Positions 26,470 through 33,282 of a stretch of DNA of 33,282 nucleotides are shown one piece after another. A program made the translations under genes and the position numbers. This stretch comes from an uncultured Collinsella sp. GTDB lineage: Bacteria; Actinomycetota; Coriobacteriia; Coriobacteriales; Coriobacteriaceae. The DNA lies in assembly GCA_900540855.1 (NCBI GenBank), contig UQHK01000022.1, forward strand, positions 1-33,282. The letters are read 5' to 3'. Below the pieces are notes generated by a model. The model ran no database searches. It was not told where the DNA came from and saw only the letters and a list, made by a program, of their open reading frames with translations. Position 1 is the first letter of the stretch, and every line of letters starts with the position of its first letter.

Positions 26470-26507
26470 CAATGCCCCGTCCACGTGATTGCGTGGGCGG
26501 GGCATTG
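26470..26507 (+). terminator. Terminator of the PTS/GH4 operon
   Basis: CAATGCCCCGTCCACG pairs with CGTGGGCGGGGCATTG (one G-U) around a 6-nt loop. The downstream tract is only moderately T-rich (TCATTTGG). On the minus strand it would work poorly. Confidence 0.75.
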
Positions 26508-26608
26508 TCATTTGGTAACGCGTTTTATCAAATATGGCATTTATCTGCGGTAAAGGTGTTTAGCACCGCTGAGGGCCGCGTTTTATACCGCCTGCCGAAC
26601 CGCGTGGA

Positions 26609-26629
26609 GACCTAACAACTTTTTAGGTC
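26609..26629 (+). promoter_or_regulatory. Leader hairpin upstream of the hydrogenase operon
   Basis: GACCTAA pairs with TTAGGTC around an 8-nt loop (26609-26629). Other small inverted repeats occur nearby, GCGGT/ACCGC with an inner GGTG/CACC at about 26540-26565, and GTTGC/GCAAC just after. The stretch 26508-26693 has no gene and should hold the operon promoter. The best -10 candidate is TTATAC near 26583. I see no clear Rex or FNR site. Confidence 0.35.
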
Positions 26630-26693
26630 AGTGTGTTGCATGTAGCAACTTCGCCCGGCCTCGCCTCCGGGCTGCCATGTGAGAGGGGATCTT

Positions 26694-28526
26694 ATGGCTC
26701 GACTGCATGTAATGGAACGCAGCCACGCCCAGGCCGTCATGGACGACCTACACGATGCGCTCGGACGTCGCCTGGCGGTGAGCTCGCTCGCCCCGTGTCC
26801 CGTTGAGTTTACGGCAGCGCTCGTCAACCTGTGTTCCACCCAGAGCTGTGGTAAGTGCACGCCCTGCCGCGTGGGCCTGAGTGCGCTGAGCGATTTGCTC
26901 GCCGATGTGCTCGAGGGCCGCGCCGACGAGTCCACGCTCAACTTGATTGAGCGCACCGCCCGCACCATCTACCTTTCGAGCGACTGCGCCATCGGCTACG
27001 AGGCCGGCGCCATGGCGCTTTCCGCCATTCGCGGCTTTCGCGACGACTTTGAGCACCACATTCGCGAGCATTCCTGCGGCTTTGATCGCGAGGCGCGCGT
27101 TCCGTGCGTCTCGGGCTGCCCGGCGCACGTCGACATCCCCGGGTACATTTCGCTCGTCGAGGCCGGCCGCTATGCCGATGCCGTCAAGGTCATCCGCAAG
27201 AACAACCCGCTGCCGCTCGTCTGCGGCCTGGTGTGCGAGCATCCCTGCGAGATGCACTGCCGCCGCGGCATGGTCGACGACCCCATGAACATCCTCGCCC
27301 TCAAGCGTTTTGCCGTCGAGCATAGTGACCTCAACGATTACAAGCCCAGCGTGGCCGACAACACCGGCAAGCGCATCGCCGTGATTGGCGGCGGCCCGGC
27401 CGGTCTTTCCTGCGCCTACTACCTGGCCGTGATGGGCCATAAGGTGACCATCTTTGAGCAGCGCCACCACCTGGGCGGGATGCTGCGCTACGGCATTCCC
27501 AGCTACCGTCTGCCGCGCGAGCGCCTGCAGGCCGAGATCGACTGGATCTTGAGCGCCGGCATCGATGTGGAGCTCGACCACTCCGTCAACGGCGAGGAGC
27601 TTGCCCGTCTGCGCGACGAGTTCGATGCCGTCTACCTGGCCATTGGCGCCCACAGCGATAAGAAGCTCGGCCTTCCGGGCGAAGAGGCGCTCGGCGTGGA
27701 GTCGGCCGTCAAGATGCTGCGCGCCATTGGCGATGATGAGCTGCCCGACCTGAGCGGCCAGCGCGTGTGCGTCATCGGTGGCGGCAATGTGGCCATGGAC
27801 GTGGCACGCTCTGCCGTGCGCTGCGGTGCCGAAAAAGTGAGCATCGTCTACCGCCGTCGCATCTGCGATATGACGGCCCAGGACGCCGAGATCGCCGGCG
27901 CCCAGGCCGAGGGCTGCGAGGTACTGGAGCTGACGGCACCGCTCGCTATCGAGACGGGTGAGGAGGGTCGCGTGAGTGGCCTGCGCGTGCAGCCGCAGAT
28001 CATCGGCGAGCCCCGTCGTGGGCGTCCGGCCCCGCGTGCCGCCGCCACACCCGAGCGCGTCATTCCCTGCGAGCGCGTGTTCGTGGCCATTGGCCAGGAC
28101 ATCGATTACAAGCCGTTTGAGGAGATGGGCATTGCCTGCAAGTGGGGTCGCGTCGTCACCGATTCGGACGGCGCCGTGCCCAACTTTGATGGTCTCTTTA
28201 GCGGCGGCGACTGCCAGACCGGCCCCGCCACCGTCATCCGCGCCATCAACGCTGGCCGTGTGGCCTCGGCAAACATCGACCGCTACCTGGGCTTTGATCA
28301 CAAGATTAAACTCGAGGTCGAGCTGCCGACCGTCCAGTTTAAGAGCAAGCATGAGTGCGGCCGCTGCGAGCTGGGCGAGCGCGAGGCCGGCGAGCGCATT
28401 CACGATTGGAATCTGGTCGAGCAAGGTCTTACTGAGCAGGAGGCGCGCCAGGAGGCGAGCCGCTGCCTGCGCTGCGACCACTTTGGCTTTGGTGCGTTCC
28501 GCGGAGGGAGGAACCTGGAATGGTAG
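26694..28526 (+). CDS. NuoF C-terminal domain fused to a GltD/NfnB-like flavoprotein
   Basis: A 610-residue iron-sulfur flavoprotein. Residues about 35-125 match only the C-terminal 4Fe-4S part of NuoF/HydB (S-C52-GKC55-TPC58-R and C98); the NADH/FMN-binding Rossmann part of NuoF is absent. Next comes the GltD-type Fe-S region (C138, C142, C177, C181, C185, C189), then FAD-binding IGGGPAGLS near 231 and NAD(P)-binding VIGGGNVAMD near 360. The protein ends with a cysteine pair in ASRCLRCDH, a motif normally found N-terminally in GltD. It probably exchanges electrons between NAD(P)H and the adjacent hydrogenase, possibly by bifurcation. Its stop overlaps the hydrogenase start by 7 bp. The start at 26694 follows GAGAGGGG. 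Confidence 0.88.
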   Translation: MARLHVMERSHAQAVMDDLHDALGRRLAVSSLAPCPVEFTAALVNLCSTQSCGKCTPCRVGLSALSDLLADVLEGRADESTLNLIERTARTIYLSSDCAIGYEAGAMALSAIRGFRDDFEHHIREHSCGFDREARVPCVSGCPAHVDIPGYISLVEAGRYADAVKVIRKNNPLPLVCGLVCEHPCEMHCRRGMVDDPMNILALKRFAVEHSDLNDYKPSVADNTGKRIAVIGGGPAGLSCAYYLAVMGHKVTIFEQRHHLGGMLRYGIPSYRLPRERLQAEIDWILSAGIDVELDHSVNGEELARLRDEFDAVYLAIGAHSDKKLGLPGEEALGVESAVKMLRAIGDDELPDLSGQRVCVIGGGNVAMDVARSAVRCGAEKVSIVYRRRICDMTAQDAEIAGAQAEGCEVLELTAPLAIETGEEGRVSGLRVQPQIIGEPRRGRPAPRAAATPERVIPCERVFVAIGQDIDYKPFEEMGIACKWGRVVTDSDGAVPNFDGLFSGGDCQTGPATVIRAINAGRVASANIDRYLGFDHKIKLEVELPTVQFKSKHECGRCELGEREAGERIHDWNLVEQGLTEQEARQEASRCLRCDHFGFGAFRGGRNLEW

Positions 28527-30331
28527 AGCTCAACAACCCCACCGTCAGCGACAACACCGAAAACGGAGCGCACAACATGGTCAGGCTCATTATCGATAAC
28601 TGCGAAGTCGTGGTGCCCGAGCGCACCACGATCCTGGACGCAGCCAAGTCCGTCGGCATCCAGATTCCCACCCTGTGCTATCTGCGGGATCTGAACGAGA
28701 TCGGCGGCTGCCGCGTGTGCGTGGTCGAGGTTGCAGGCTGCGACCAGCTGGTTGCCGCCTGCAACAACTATGTGCTCGACGGCATGGTGGTCCACACCAA
28801 CAGTCCCAAGGCCCGCGAGGCCCGTCGCACCAACGTGCAGCTGCTGCTGTCCCAGCACGATTCGCAGTGCACGAGCTGCGTGCGCAGTGGCAACTGCAAC
28901 TTGCAGACCATCGCCAACGACCTGGGCATTTTCTATCTGCCCTACCAGAAGCATCTGGCGGGTGAGGGATGGGACTTCGACTTTCCCATCATCCGCGACA
29001 ACGACAAGTGCATTAAATGCATGCGCTGCATCAAGGTGTGCGAGAGCGTCCAGGGCTTGGGGATTTGGGACCTGACCAACCGCGCCACGCACACCGCCGT
29101 GGGCACCCGCGGGCGTGCGCCGATCGGCAAGACCGACTGCGTCGCATGCGGCCAGTGCATCACGCATTGCCCCACGGGCGCGCTGCGCGAGCGAGACGAT
29201 ACCGAGACCGTGTTCGATGCCCTCGCCGATCCCGATAAGATCGTGCTGGTGCAGATTGCGCCGGCCGTGCGTAGCGCCTGGGGCGAGGAGCTCGGCATTC
29301 CGCGCGAGGAGGCCACCGTCGAGCGCCTGGCCTGCGCACTGCGCCGTGTGGGCTTTGAGTACGTGTTCGACACCGATTTCTCAGCCGATCTCACCATTAT
29401 GGAGGAGGGCTCCGAGCTGATCGAGCGCCTGGGTAAGGCCGCCAAGGGCGAGGGCGATAGCCGCGGCTGGCCCATGTTCACGAGCTGCTGCCCGGGCTGG
29501 GTGCGCTTTGTGAAGGCACGTTACCCCGAGTTTGTCGACAGCCTGTCCACGTCAAAGTCGCCGCAGCAGATGTTCGGCGCCATCGCCAAGACCTACTACG
29601 CCAAGGTGCTGGGCGTGGAGCCCGAGCGCCTGTTTGTGGTGTCCGTGATGCCGTGCACGGCCAAAAAGGCCGAGTGCGCGCTGCCGAGCATGGTGGGCGA
29701 GGACGGTGCGCCCGACGTGGACGTTGCACTGACGGTGCGCGAGATGGTACGCATGATCCGCGCGAGCCACGTGAGCGTCGACACACTGGTCGAGGAGCCG
29801 CTCGATACGCCGCTGGGCTTTGGCACGGGCGCGGGCGTGATTTTTGGCGCCACGGGCGGCGTGATGGAGGCCGCCGTGCGCTCGGCGTATTACCTGGTGA
29901 CGGGTAAGAACCCCAATGCAGATTTCTTTACCGACGTGCGCGGGCTCGATGGCTGGAAGGAGGCCGTTGCCGATATCGATGGCACCAAAGTGCGTGTCGC
30001 CGTGGCACACGGATTGGGCAACGCGGCACGTCTGCTTGACGCGATTCGCGACGGCCGTGTGAGCTACGACTTCGTCGAGGTCATGGCGTGTCCGGGCGGT
30101 TGCGTCGGTGGCGGTGGTCAGCCCATCCATGACGGCTGCGAGCTGGCGGAAGAGCGCGGCCAGGTGCTCTGGGGCCTCGATGCGGCGGCCGACATTCGCT
30201 TCTCGCACGAGAACCCCGATGTTCGGGCGTGCTACCGCGAGTTTTTGGGTGCGCCGCTCTCGCCGCTGGCCGAGGAGCTGTTGCACGCTGACCACCACGC
30301 CTGGACGATGCCTAACGAAGGGATGTGCTAA
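28520..30331 (+). CDS. [FeFe] hydrogenase, group A, catalytic subunit
   Basis: A 603-residue cytoplasmic hydrogenase that makes or uses H2. N-terminal clusters: 2Fe-2S (C53, C64, C67, C81), His-ligated 4Fe-4S (H113, C117, C120, C126), and two 4Fe-4S (C164, C167, C170, C174 and C207, C210, C213, C217). H-cluster motifs: L1 FTSCCPGW (C323, C324), L2 MPCTAKKAE (C379), and L3 VMACPGGCVGGGGQP (C524, C528), all complete. C323 matches the proton-transfer cysteine of clostridial CpI. The arrangement with a GltD-like partner fits HydDB group A2 (glutamate synthase-linked); this subgroup call is by context. ATG 28520 follows GGGAGG; ATG 28577 is a possible alternative. Maturases HydE, HydF and HydG are not in the window. 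Confidence 0.96.
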   Translation: MVELNNPTVSDNTENGAHNMVRLIIDNCEVVVPERTTILDAAKSVGIQIPTLCYLRDLNEIGGCRVCVVEVAGCDQLVAACNNYVLDGMVVHTNSPKAREARRTNVQLLLSQHDSQCTSCVRSGNCNLQTIANDLGIFYLPYQKHLAGEGWDFDFPIIRDNDKCIKCMRCIKVCESVQGLGIWDLTNRATHTAVGTRGRAPIGKTDCVACGQCITHCPTGALRERDDTETVFDALADPDKIVLVQIAPAVRSAWGEELGIPREEATVERLACALRRVGFEYVFDTDFSADLTIMEEGSELIERLGKAAKGEGDSRGWPMFTSCCPGWVRFVKARYPEFVDSLSTSKSPQQMFGAIAKTYYAKVLGVEPERLFVVSVMPCTAKKAECALPSMVGEDGAPDVDVALTVREMVRMIRASHVSVDTLVEEPLDTPLGFGTGAGVIFGATGGVMEAAVRSAYYLVTGKNPNADFFTDVRGLDGWKEAVADIDGTKVRVAVAHGLGNAARLLDAIRDGRVSYDFVEVMACPGGCVGGGGQPIHDGCELAEERGQVLWGLDAAADIRFSHENPDVRACYREFLGAPLSPLAEELLHADHHAWTMPNEGMC

Positions 30332-30333
30332 CG

Positions 30334-31392
30334 ATGCGCGCGTTTGAATTTGAGATGTCGCGCCGGGGGTTTGCCTCGGCGCTCGCCGCGGGCGCCCTGT
30401 CGCTTGCGCTCGCGGGCTGTGGCGGCGGGGCTGCCGGTGCCGGGTCCGCCGCGGGTTCGGCTGCCGGGTCTGCCGCTGACGGTGCCGCCGCGGAGCCGGT
30501 TGAGGTGCACGTCGCCTCGCTCAAGGGGCCGACCTCGATTGGCCTGGCGCAGTTTATGGACCAGGCTGCCGATGGCGAGACGGACAATGAGTTCGACTTT
30601 GCGATCAACACTGCCGCCGACGAGATTGTGCCCAAGGTCATTCAGGGCGATATCGACATTGCCCTGGTGCCCGCCAACGTGGCGAGCGTGCTCTACAACA
30701 AGACCGAGGGCGCGGTCCAGGTCATCGACATCAACACGCTGGGCGTGCTGAACGTAGTGACGGGCGACGCGAATGTGGCCTCGTTTGGCGATCTAGCGGG
30801 TCGCACCGTCTACATGACGGGCAAGGGCACCACGCCAGAGTACGTCATGAACTACCTGCTGGAGCGCGCGGGCCTGACCGGCCAGGTGACGCTCGAGTTT
30901 AAGAGCGAGCCCACCGAGGTGCTGTCGGCCCTGCTTGCCGATCCGTCTGCCGTGGGCGTGCTGCCGGAGCCGTTCAAGACCGCTGCCATCGCCAAGAGCG
31001 AAGGCAAGCTGTCAGCGCCGGTAAGTCTGACCGATGTGTGGGACGAGCTGGCAGGTGACACGGGTTCGCGCCTGCTGACGGGCGTGACCGTGGTGCGCCG
31101 CGCGTTTGCCGAGGAACATCCCGAGGCCGTGGCGGAGTTCTTGAGCTGCCATGCGGCGAGCGTTAAGGCCGTCAATGCGGCGCCGGCAGACTGGGCGCAG
31201 GCCGTGGTCGATGCCGGCATCGTGGACAACGCCAAGATCGCCGAGAAGGCGATTCCCGGGTGCATGCTTGTGTGCCAGACGGGCAAGGATATGAAGGCGG
31301 CACTTAGTGGGTATCTGCAGGTGCTGGCCGACGCGGACGCGAGCGCCGTGGGCGGCAAGCTCCCGGCTGATGATTTCTACTACATGGAGTAG
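30334..31392 (+). CDS. Solute-binding lipoprotein of an ABC importer, Tat-type signal
   Basis: A 352-residue periplasmic-type binding protein of the NMT1/TauA/SsuA-like class. The signal has a twin-arginine motif SRRGFA (residues 9-14), a hydrophobic stretch and the lipobox LALAGC with lipid-bearing C29. A Gly/Ala/Ser-rich tether follows. The mature domain has the family pattern SIGLAQFMDQ, then DIALVPANVASVLYNK, and VGVLPEPFKT. The ligand is unknown; relatives bind sulfonates, nitrate, pyrimidine or thiamine precursors. It starts 2 bp after the hydrogenase stop and is followed after 3 bp by its transporter. The Tat-like signal suggests export after folding, perhaps with a cofactor; this is inference. 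Confidence 0.88.
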   Translation: MRAFEFEMSRRGFASALAAGALSLALAGCGGGAAGAGSAAGSAAGSAADGAAAEPVEVHVASLKGPTSIGLAQFMDQAADGETDNEFDFAINTAADEIVPKVIQGDIDIALVPANVASVLYNKTEGAVQVIDINTLGVLNVVTGDANVASFGDLAGRTVYMTGKGTTPEYVMNYLLERAGLTGQVTLEFKSEPTEVLSALLADPSAVGVLPEPFKTAAIAKSEGKLSAPVSLTDVWDELAGDTGSRLLTGVTVVRRAFAEEHPEAVAEFLSCHAASVKAVNAAPADWAQAVVDAGIVDNAKIAEKAIPGCMLVCQTGKDMKAALSGYLQVLADADASAVGGKLPADDFYYME

Positions 31393-31395
31393 CCC

Positions 31396-32772
31396 GTGCG
31401 TGCGTTTGCTCGACAAATGACAGAGCGCATGAAGGCGGTGGCGGCAGCAGGTGCCGTCGCCGCCTTTTGGCTTGCCGTGTGGATGCTGGTGGCGGCGCTG
31501 GTGGCGCAGCCGCTGATCTTGCCGGGGCCGGGTGCTGTTGCCTTGGCGCTGCTGCGCTTGGTGTGCGATGGCGGTACCTGGGCGATTTTGGCGGGCTCGG
31601 GCGCGCGGATACTGGGTGGGCTGGCGCTTGCCGCGGTGTGCGGCGGCGTGCTTGCCGGGGTTTCGTCACGTTCGCGGGCGTTTGCGCACCTGGTGGCTCC
31701 GGCGCTGTCGTTTGTAAAGGCGACGCCGGTTGCCTGCGTGGTGGTCCTGCTGCTCATTTGGTTGGGGTCGGCGCGCGTGAGCATCGCGGCAGTCTTTTTG
31801 ATGGCGCTGCCGGGCGTGTATTTTTCGCTGGCCGAGGGCTTGGCACAGGTGAATAAACCGCTGGAGCAGATGTTCCGTCTGCATGGCGTGCGCGGCTGGC
31901 GCCTGTTTTGCGCCCATACCTGGCGCGAAGTCCTGCCGTTTGTGCTTTCGTGCGCCCGCGCCGTGATCGGCATGAGCTGGAAGGCCGGCGTGGCGGCGGA
32001 GCTTATCGGCATGGCGACGGGCACCGTGGGTGAGCGCATCTATCAGGCAAAGCTTTTGATTGAGACGGCTGATTTGCTGGCGTGGACCGTGCTGGTCGTT
32101 GCCGCCTCGTGGGCGTGTGAGCGCGTGCTGGTGTGGCTGCTGCGGGTTTCGGGACCCGTGGCGTGGCGCGCGGCCGTGCGGGCGCATGGGCGCGGCGCTC
32201 GCGGGCGTGCGGGGGCCGCGAGCGATGGCGCCGCAGCGGAGCTTGCGCTTGCCGTGGGCGATCGTGCGCCCTGGGCGCCGGCGCTGGATGGTCTAGTGCT
32301 CAACGTGCCTGCGGGTGGGCGTATCTGTGTGATGGGCGCTTCGGGCATGGGCAAGTCGACGCTGCTTTCGTTGGCAGCGGGGGAGTGCGCGCCGTGCTCG
32401 ATGGTGTTTCAGGATGCACGTCTGGTAGAGGGCGTCTCGGCTTTGGATAACGTGCTGGTGTGCGCTGATGCGCGTGTGGATGCTTCGAGCGCCGCGGCAT
32501 TGCTGCGCCTGCTGGTGCCGGGAATCGATGTGCATGCTCGCGTGGCCGAGCTTTCGGGCGGGCAGCGCCGTCGCGTCGAGATCGCCCGCGCCCTGCTGTG
32601 TGGCGGCTGCGTCGTTATTCTGGACGAGCCCTTTACCGGTTTAGATACCGCTGCGCGCGATGCGACGACTAAGGTCGTGCTCGATCTGCTCGACGGCCGT
32701 ATGCTGTTGCTTGCTACGCACGATGTCGCCGACGCTCAGGCCCTCGATATCTCGGGCATCATCACGCTCTAA
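31396..32772 (+). CDS. ABC importer with permease and ATPase fused in one chain
   Basis: A 458-residue protein. Residues about 1-260 form a TauC/SsuC-type permease with about six helices; the EAA-like cytoplasmic loop lies around FRLHGVRGWRLFCAHTWREV and is followed by GMSWKAGVAAELIG. A short Arg/Gly/Ala linker leads to a compact ATPase domain: Walker A GASGMGKST (314-322), Q-loop VFQDARLVEG, signature LSGGQ (386-390), Walker B VVILDEP (D410, E411) and H-loop ATHD. In relatives these are separate genes, and fused import half-transporters are unusual. The nucleotide domain is short (about 195 residues), with a reduced helical part between Walker A and Q-loop. A GTG start at 31396 has GGAG six bases upstream; ATG 31417 is an alternative. 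It works with the preceding lipoprotein. Confidence 0.9.
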   Translation: MRAFARQMTERMKAVAAAGAVAAFWLAVWMLVAALVAQPLILPGPGAVALALLRLVCDGGTWAILAGSGARILGGLALAAVCGGVLAGVSSRSRAFAHLVAPALSFVKATPVACVVVLLLIWLGSARVSIAAVFLMALPGVYFSLAEGLAQVNKPLEQMFRLHGVRGWRLFCAHTWREVLPFVLSCARAVIGMSWKAGVAAELIGMATGTVGERIYQAKLLIETADLLAWTVLVVAASWACERVLVWLLRVSGPVAWRAAVRAHGRGARGRAGAASDGAAAELALAVGDRAPWAPALDGLVLNVPAGGRICVMGASGMGKSTLLSLAAGECAPCSMVFQDARLVEGVSALDNVLVCADARVDASSAAALLRLLVPGIDVHARVAELSGGQRRRVEIARALLCGGCVVILDEPFTGLDTAARDATTKVVLDLLDGRMLLLATHDVADAQALDISGIITL

Positions 32773-32828
32773 AAACTAACTCAGCAACAAAATGATCCGT
32801 TTTCCTCCGTCCCCATGTGGTCGGGTGT

Positions 32829-32873
32829 GGTATTCTATCTGCGGGGTAATACTTAGGAATACCAAGTAATACC
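32829..32873 (+). promoter_or_regulatory. Repeat-rich putative operator/promoter of the antitoxin-like gene
   Basis: GGTATTC (32829-32835) is inverted as GAATACC (32857-32863). GGTAATAC (32845-32852) and AAGTAATACC (32864-32873) share TAATAC. TACTT/AAGTA form a further inverted repeat. Such clustered AT-rich half-sites are typical for ribbon-helix-helix autorepressors. The block overlaps TATTCT and TAATAC, possible -10 boxes. Confidence 0.45.
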
Positions 32874-32895
32874 AACGCCGCAGAAACAAACTCCG

Positions 32896-32952
32896 GATGC
32901 GGGCCAATCGGGTTGCCTTCACAGCCCGTCGCCCAGCCGCGTGGCCCGCATC
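32896..32952 (+). repeat. 57-nt branched hairpin in the leader of the antitoxin-like gene
   Basis: GATGCGGGCCA (32896-32906) pairs perfectly with TGGCCCGCATC (32942-32952). Inside, CGGG and CCCG can form a second arm. TTTCC follows, so it might act as a weak terminator or attenuator before the gene that starts at 32988. Its sequence is unrelated to the intergenic 57-bp repeat family despite the same length. Confidence 0.7.
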
Positions 32953-32987
32953 TTTCCGCACTACCGTCGTTTCAAAAAGGAAGCGCC

Positions 32988-33191
32988 ATGGCAGAACACA
33001 TGACCCCCGTAGTCGCGAAGGTCTTGCCCGAGGAAAAGGCGGCCTTCGCGGCGGCAACCCAGCTCGTAGGTACCACGCCGTCCAACGCCATCCGCATGTT
33101 TATCGCCGCGTTTAATCGCTGCGGCACCTTCCCGTTCGACATTTCGCCCAACGGGGCTTTTGGCACTGCGCCCGATTCTCATCAACAATGA
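32988..33191 (+). CDS. RelB/DinJ-type antitoxin-like ribbon-helix-helix protein
   Basis: A 67-residue protein. The N-terminus PVVAKVLPEEKAAFAAATQL followed by GTTPSNAIRMFIAAF matches the ribbon-helix-helix DNA-binding domain of RelB/DinJ antitoxins. The tail GTFPFDI is the usual end of that domain in DinJ-like proteins. AAGGA lies before the ATG, and operator-like repeats lie upstream. Canonical DinJ proteins have a C-terminal toxin-binding segment after this point; here only a short tail remains. No YafQ/RelE toxin gene follows in the remaining 91 bp, and a terminator-like hairpin comes at 33194. It may be a solitary regulator or an antitoxin remnant. Confidence 0.8.
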   Translation: MAEHMTPVVAKVLPEEKAAFAAATQLVGTTPSNAIRMFIAAFNRCGTFPFDISPNGAFGTAPDSHQQ

Positions 33192-33193
33192 CT

Positions 33194-33229
33194 GTCCCAA
33201 ACTGCCGGCATTTGGGGACGTTCCTTTTA
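33194..33229 (+). terminator. Probable terminator after the antitoxin-like gene
   Basis: GTCCCAAA (33194-33201) pairs with TTTGGGGAC (33211-33219) with one bulged base, followed by GTTCCTTTTAA. Confidence 0.5.
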
Positions 33230-33282
33230 ATATGAGCAGGACATTGTCAAGAGGCAAAATCGGGCCTGGCCCCAACGATATG

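Noticed and set aside
26508..26693. A known riboswitch before the hydrogenase operon
   Set aside because: Small hairpins are present, but I could not match the conserved core of the FMN, Moco or other named riboswitches.
26748..28481. A 577-residue minus-strand reading frame
   Set aside because: It is antisense to the NuoF-tail/GltD-like gene and has Ala/His-rich shadow composition.

Overview
The window is a stretch of a GC-rich, anaerobic bacterial chromosome. Its content fits a gut Coriobacteriia member, most likely Collinsella or a close relative: an [FeFe] hydrogenase, a rubredoxin/flavin reductase pair, a glucose-family PTS with a GH4 phospho-alpha-glucosidase, gltBD, a CsoR copper cluster, and strong GC-rich codon use. 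This taxonomic call is inference from gene content; no rRNA or marker gene is present. I see no rRNA, tRNA, CRISPR array, transposase or phage gene.

Layout. 1-920: flavin reductase-like protein and a separate small rubredoxin. 1310-3415 (minus): Nramp metal transporter and phosphoglycerate mutase. 4120-10304: glutamate synthase large and small subunits (gltB, gltD). 10658-12550: a conserved hypothetical and an AbiEi-like protein with a C-terminal nuclease-like domain. 13040-14410: metal-dependent amidohydrolase. 14518-18133 (minus): zinc-ribbon membrane protein, CsoR repressor, CopZ chaperone and CopA copper ATPase, with a CsoR-type operator in the copA promoter. 18684-20948: DEAD-box RNA helicase with a long RG-rich tail. 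21016-21780: about 0.77 kb without a convincing gene but rich in hairpins. 21950-26437: alpha-glucoside PTS operon (EIIA, LicT/BglG antiterminator, EIICB, GH4 6-phospho-alpha-glucosidase). 26694-32772: four-gene operon with a NuoF-C-terminal/GltD-like flavoprotein fusion, an [FeFe] hydrogenase, a Tat-type lipoprotein solute-binding protein, and a fused ABC permease-ATPase. 32988-33191: RelB/DinJ-type antitoxin-like protein without a visible toxin.

The most unusual feature is a family of 57-bp palindromic elements. Fourteen copies lie in five intergenic clusters (4, 3, 1, 4 and 2 copies) between 987 and 18421. Each has about 16-bp complementary arms (consensus TCTCGATCTGTAACA and its complement) around a variable core of exactly 25 bp. 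Within clusters the copies repeat with a period of 80 bp (79 once), because the linkers are 23 bp (22 once). The core has a direction, and three copies are inverted. The AbiEi/nuclease-like gene sits between a single copy just upstream and four copies just downstream. I do not recognise this family. It behaves like a REP/MITE-type extragenic palindrome with unusually strict spacing.

Three other structured elements of different sequence lie in intergenic DNA: a 65-bp inverted repeat before gltB, a 90-bp nested hairpin over the copA stop codon, and a 47-bp double hairpin beyond csoR.

Metabolically, the window joins nitrogen assimilation (gltBD), fermentative redox disposal (hydrogenase with a flavoprotein partner), phosphorylated alpha-glucoside uptake feeding glycolysis (PTS, GH4, gpmA), and metal handling (Nramp, Cop system).
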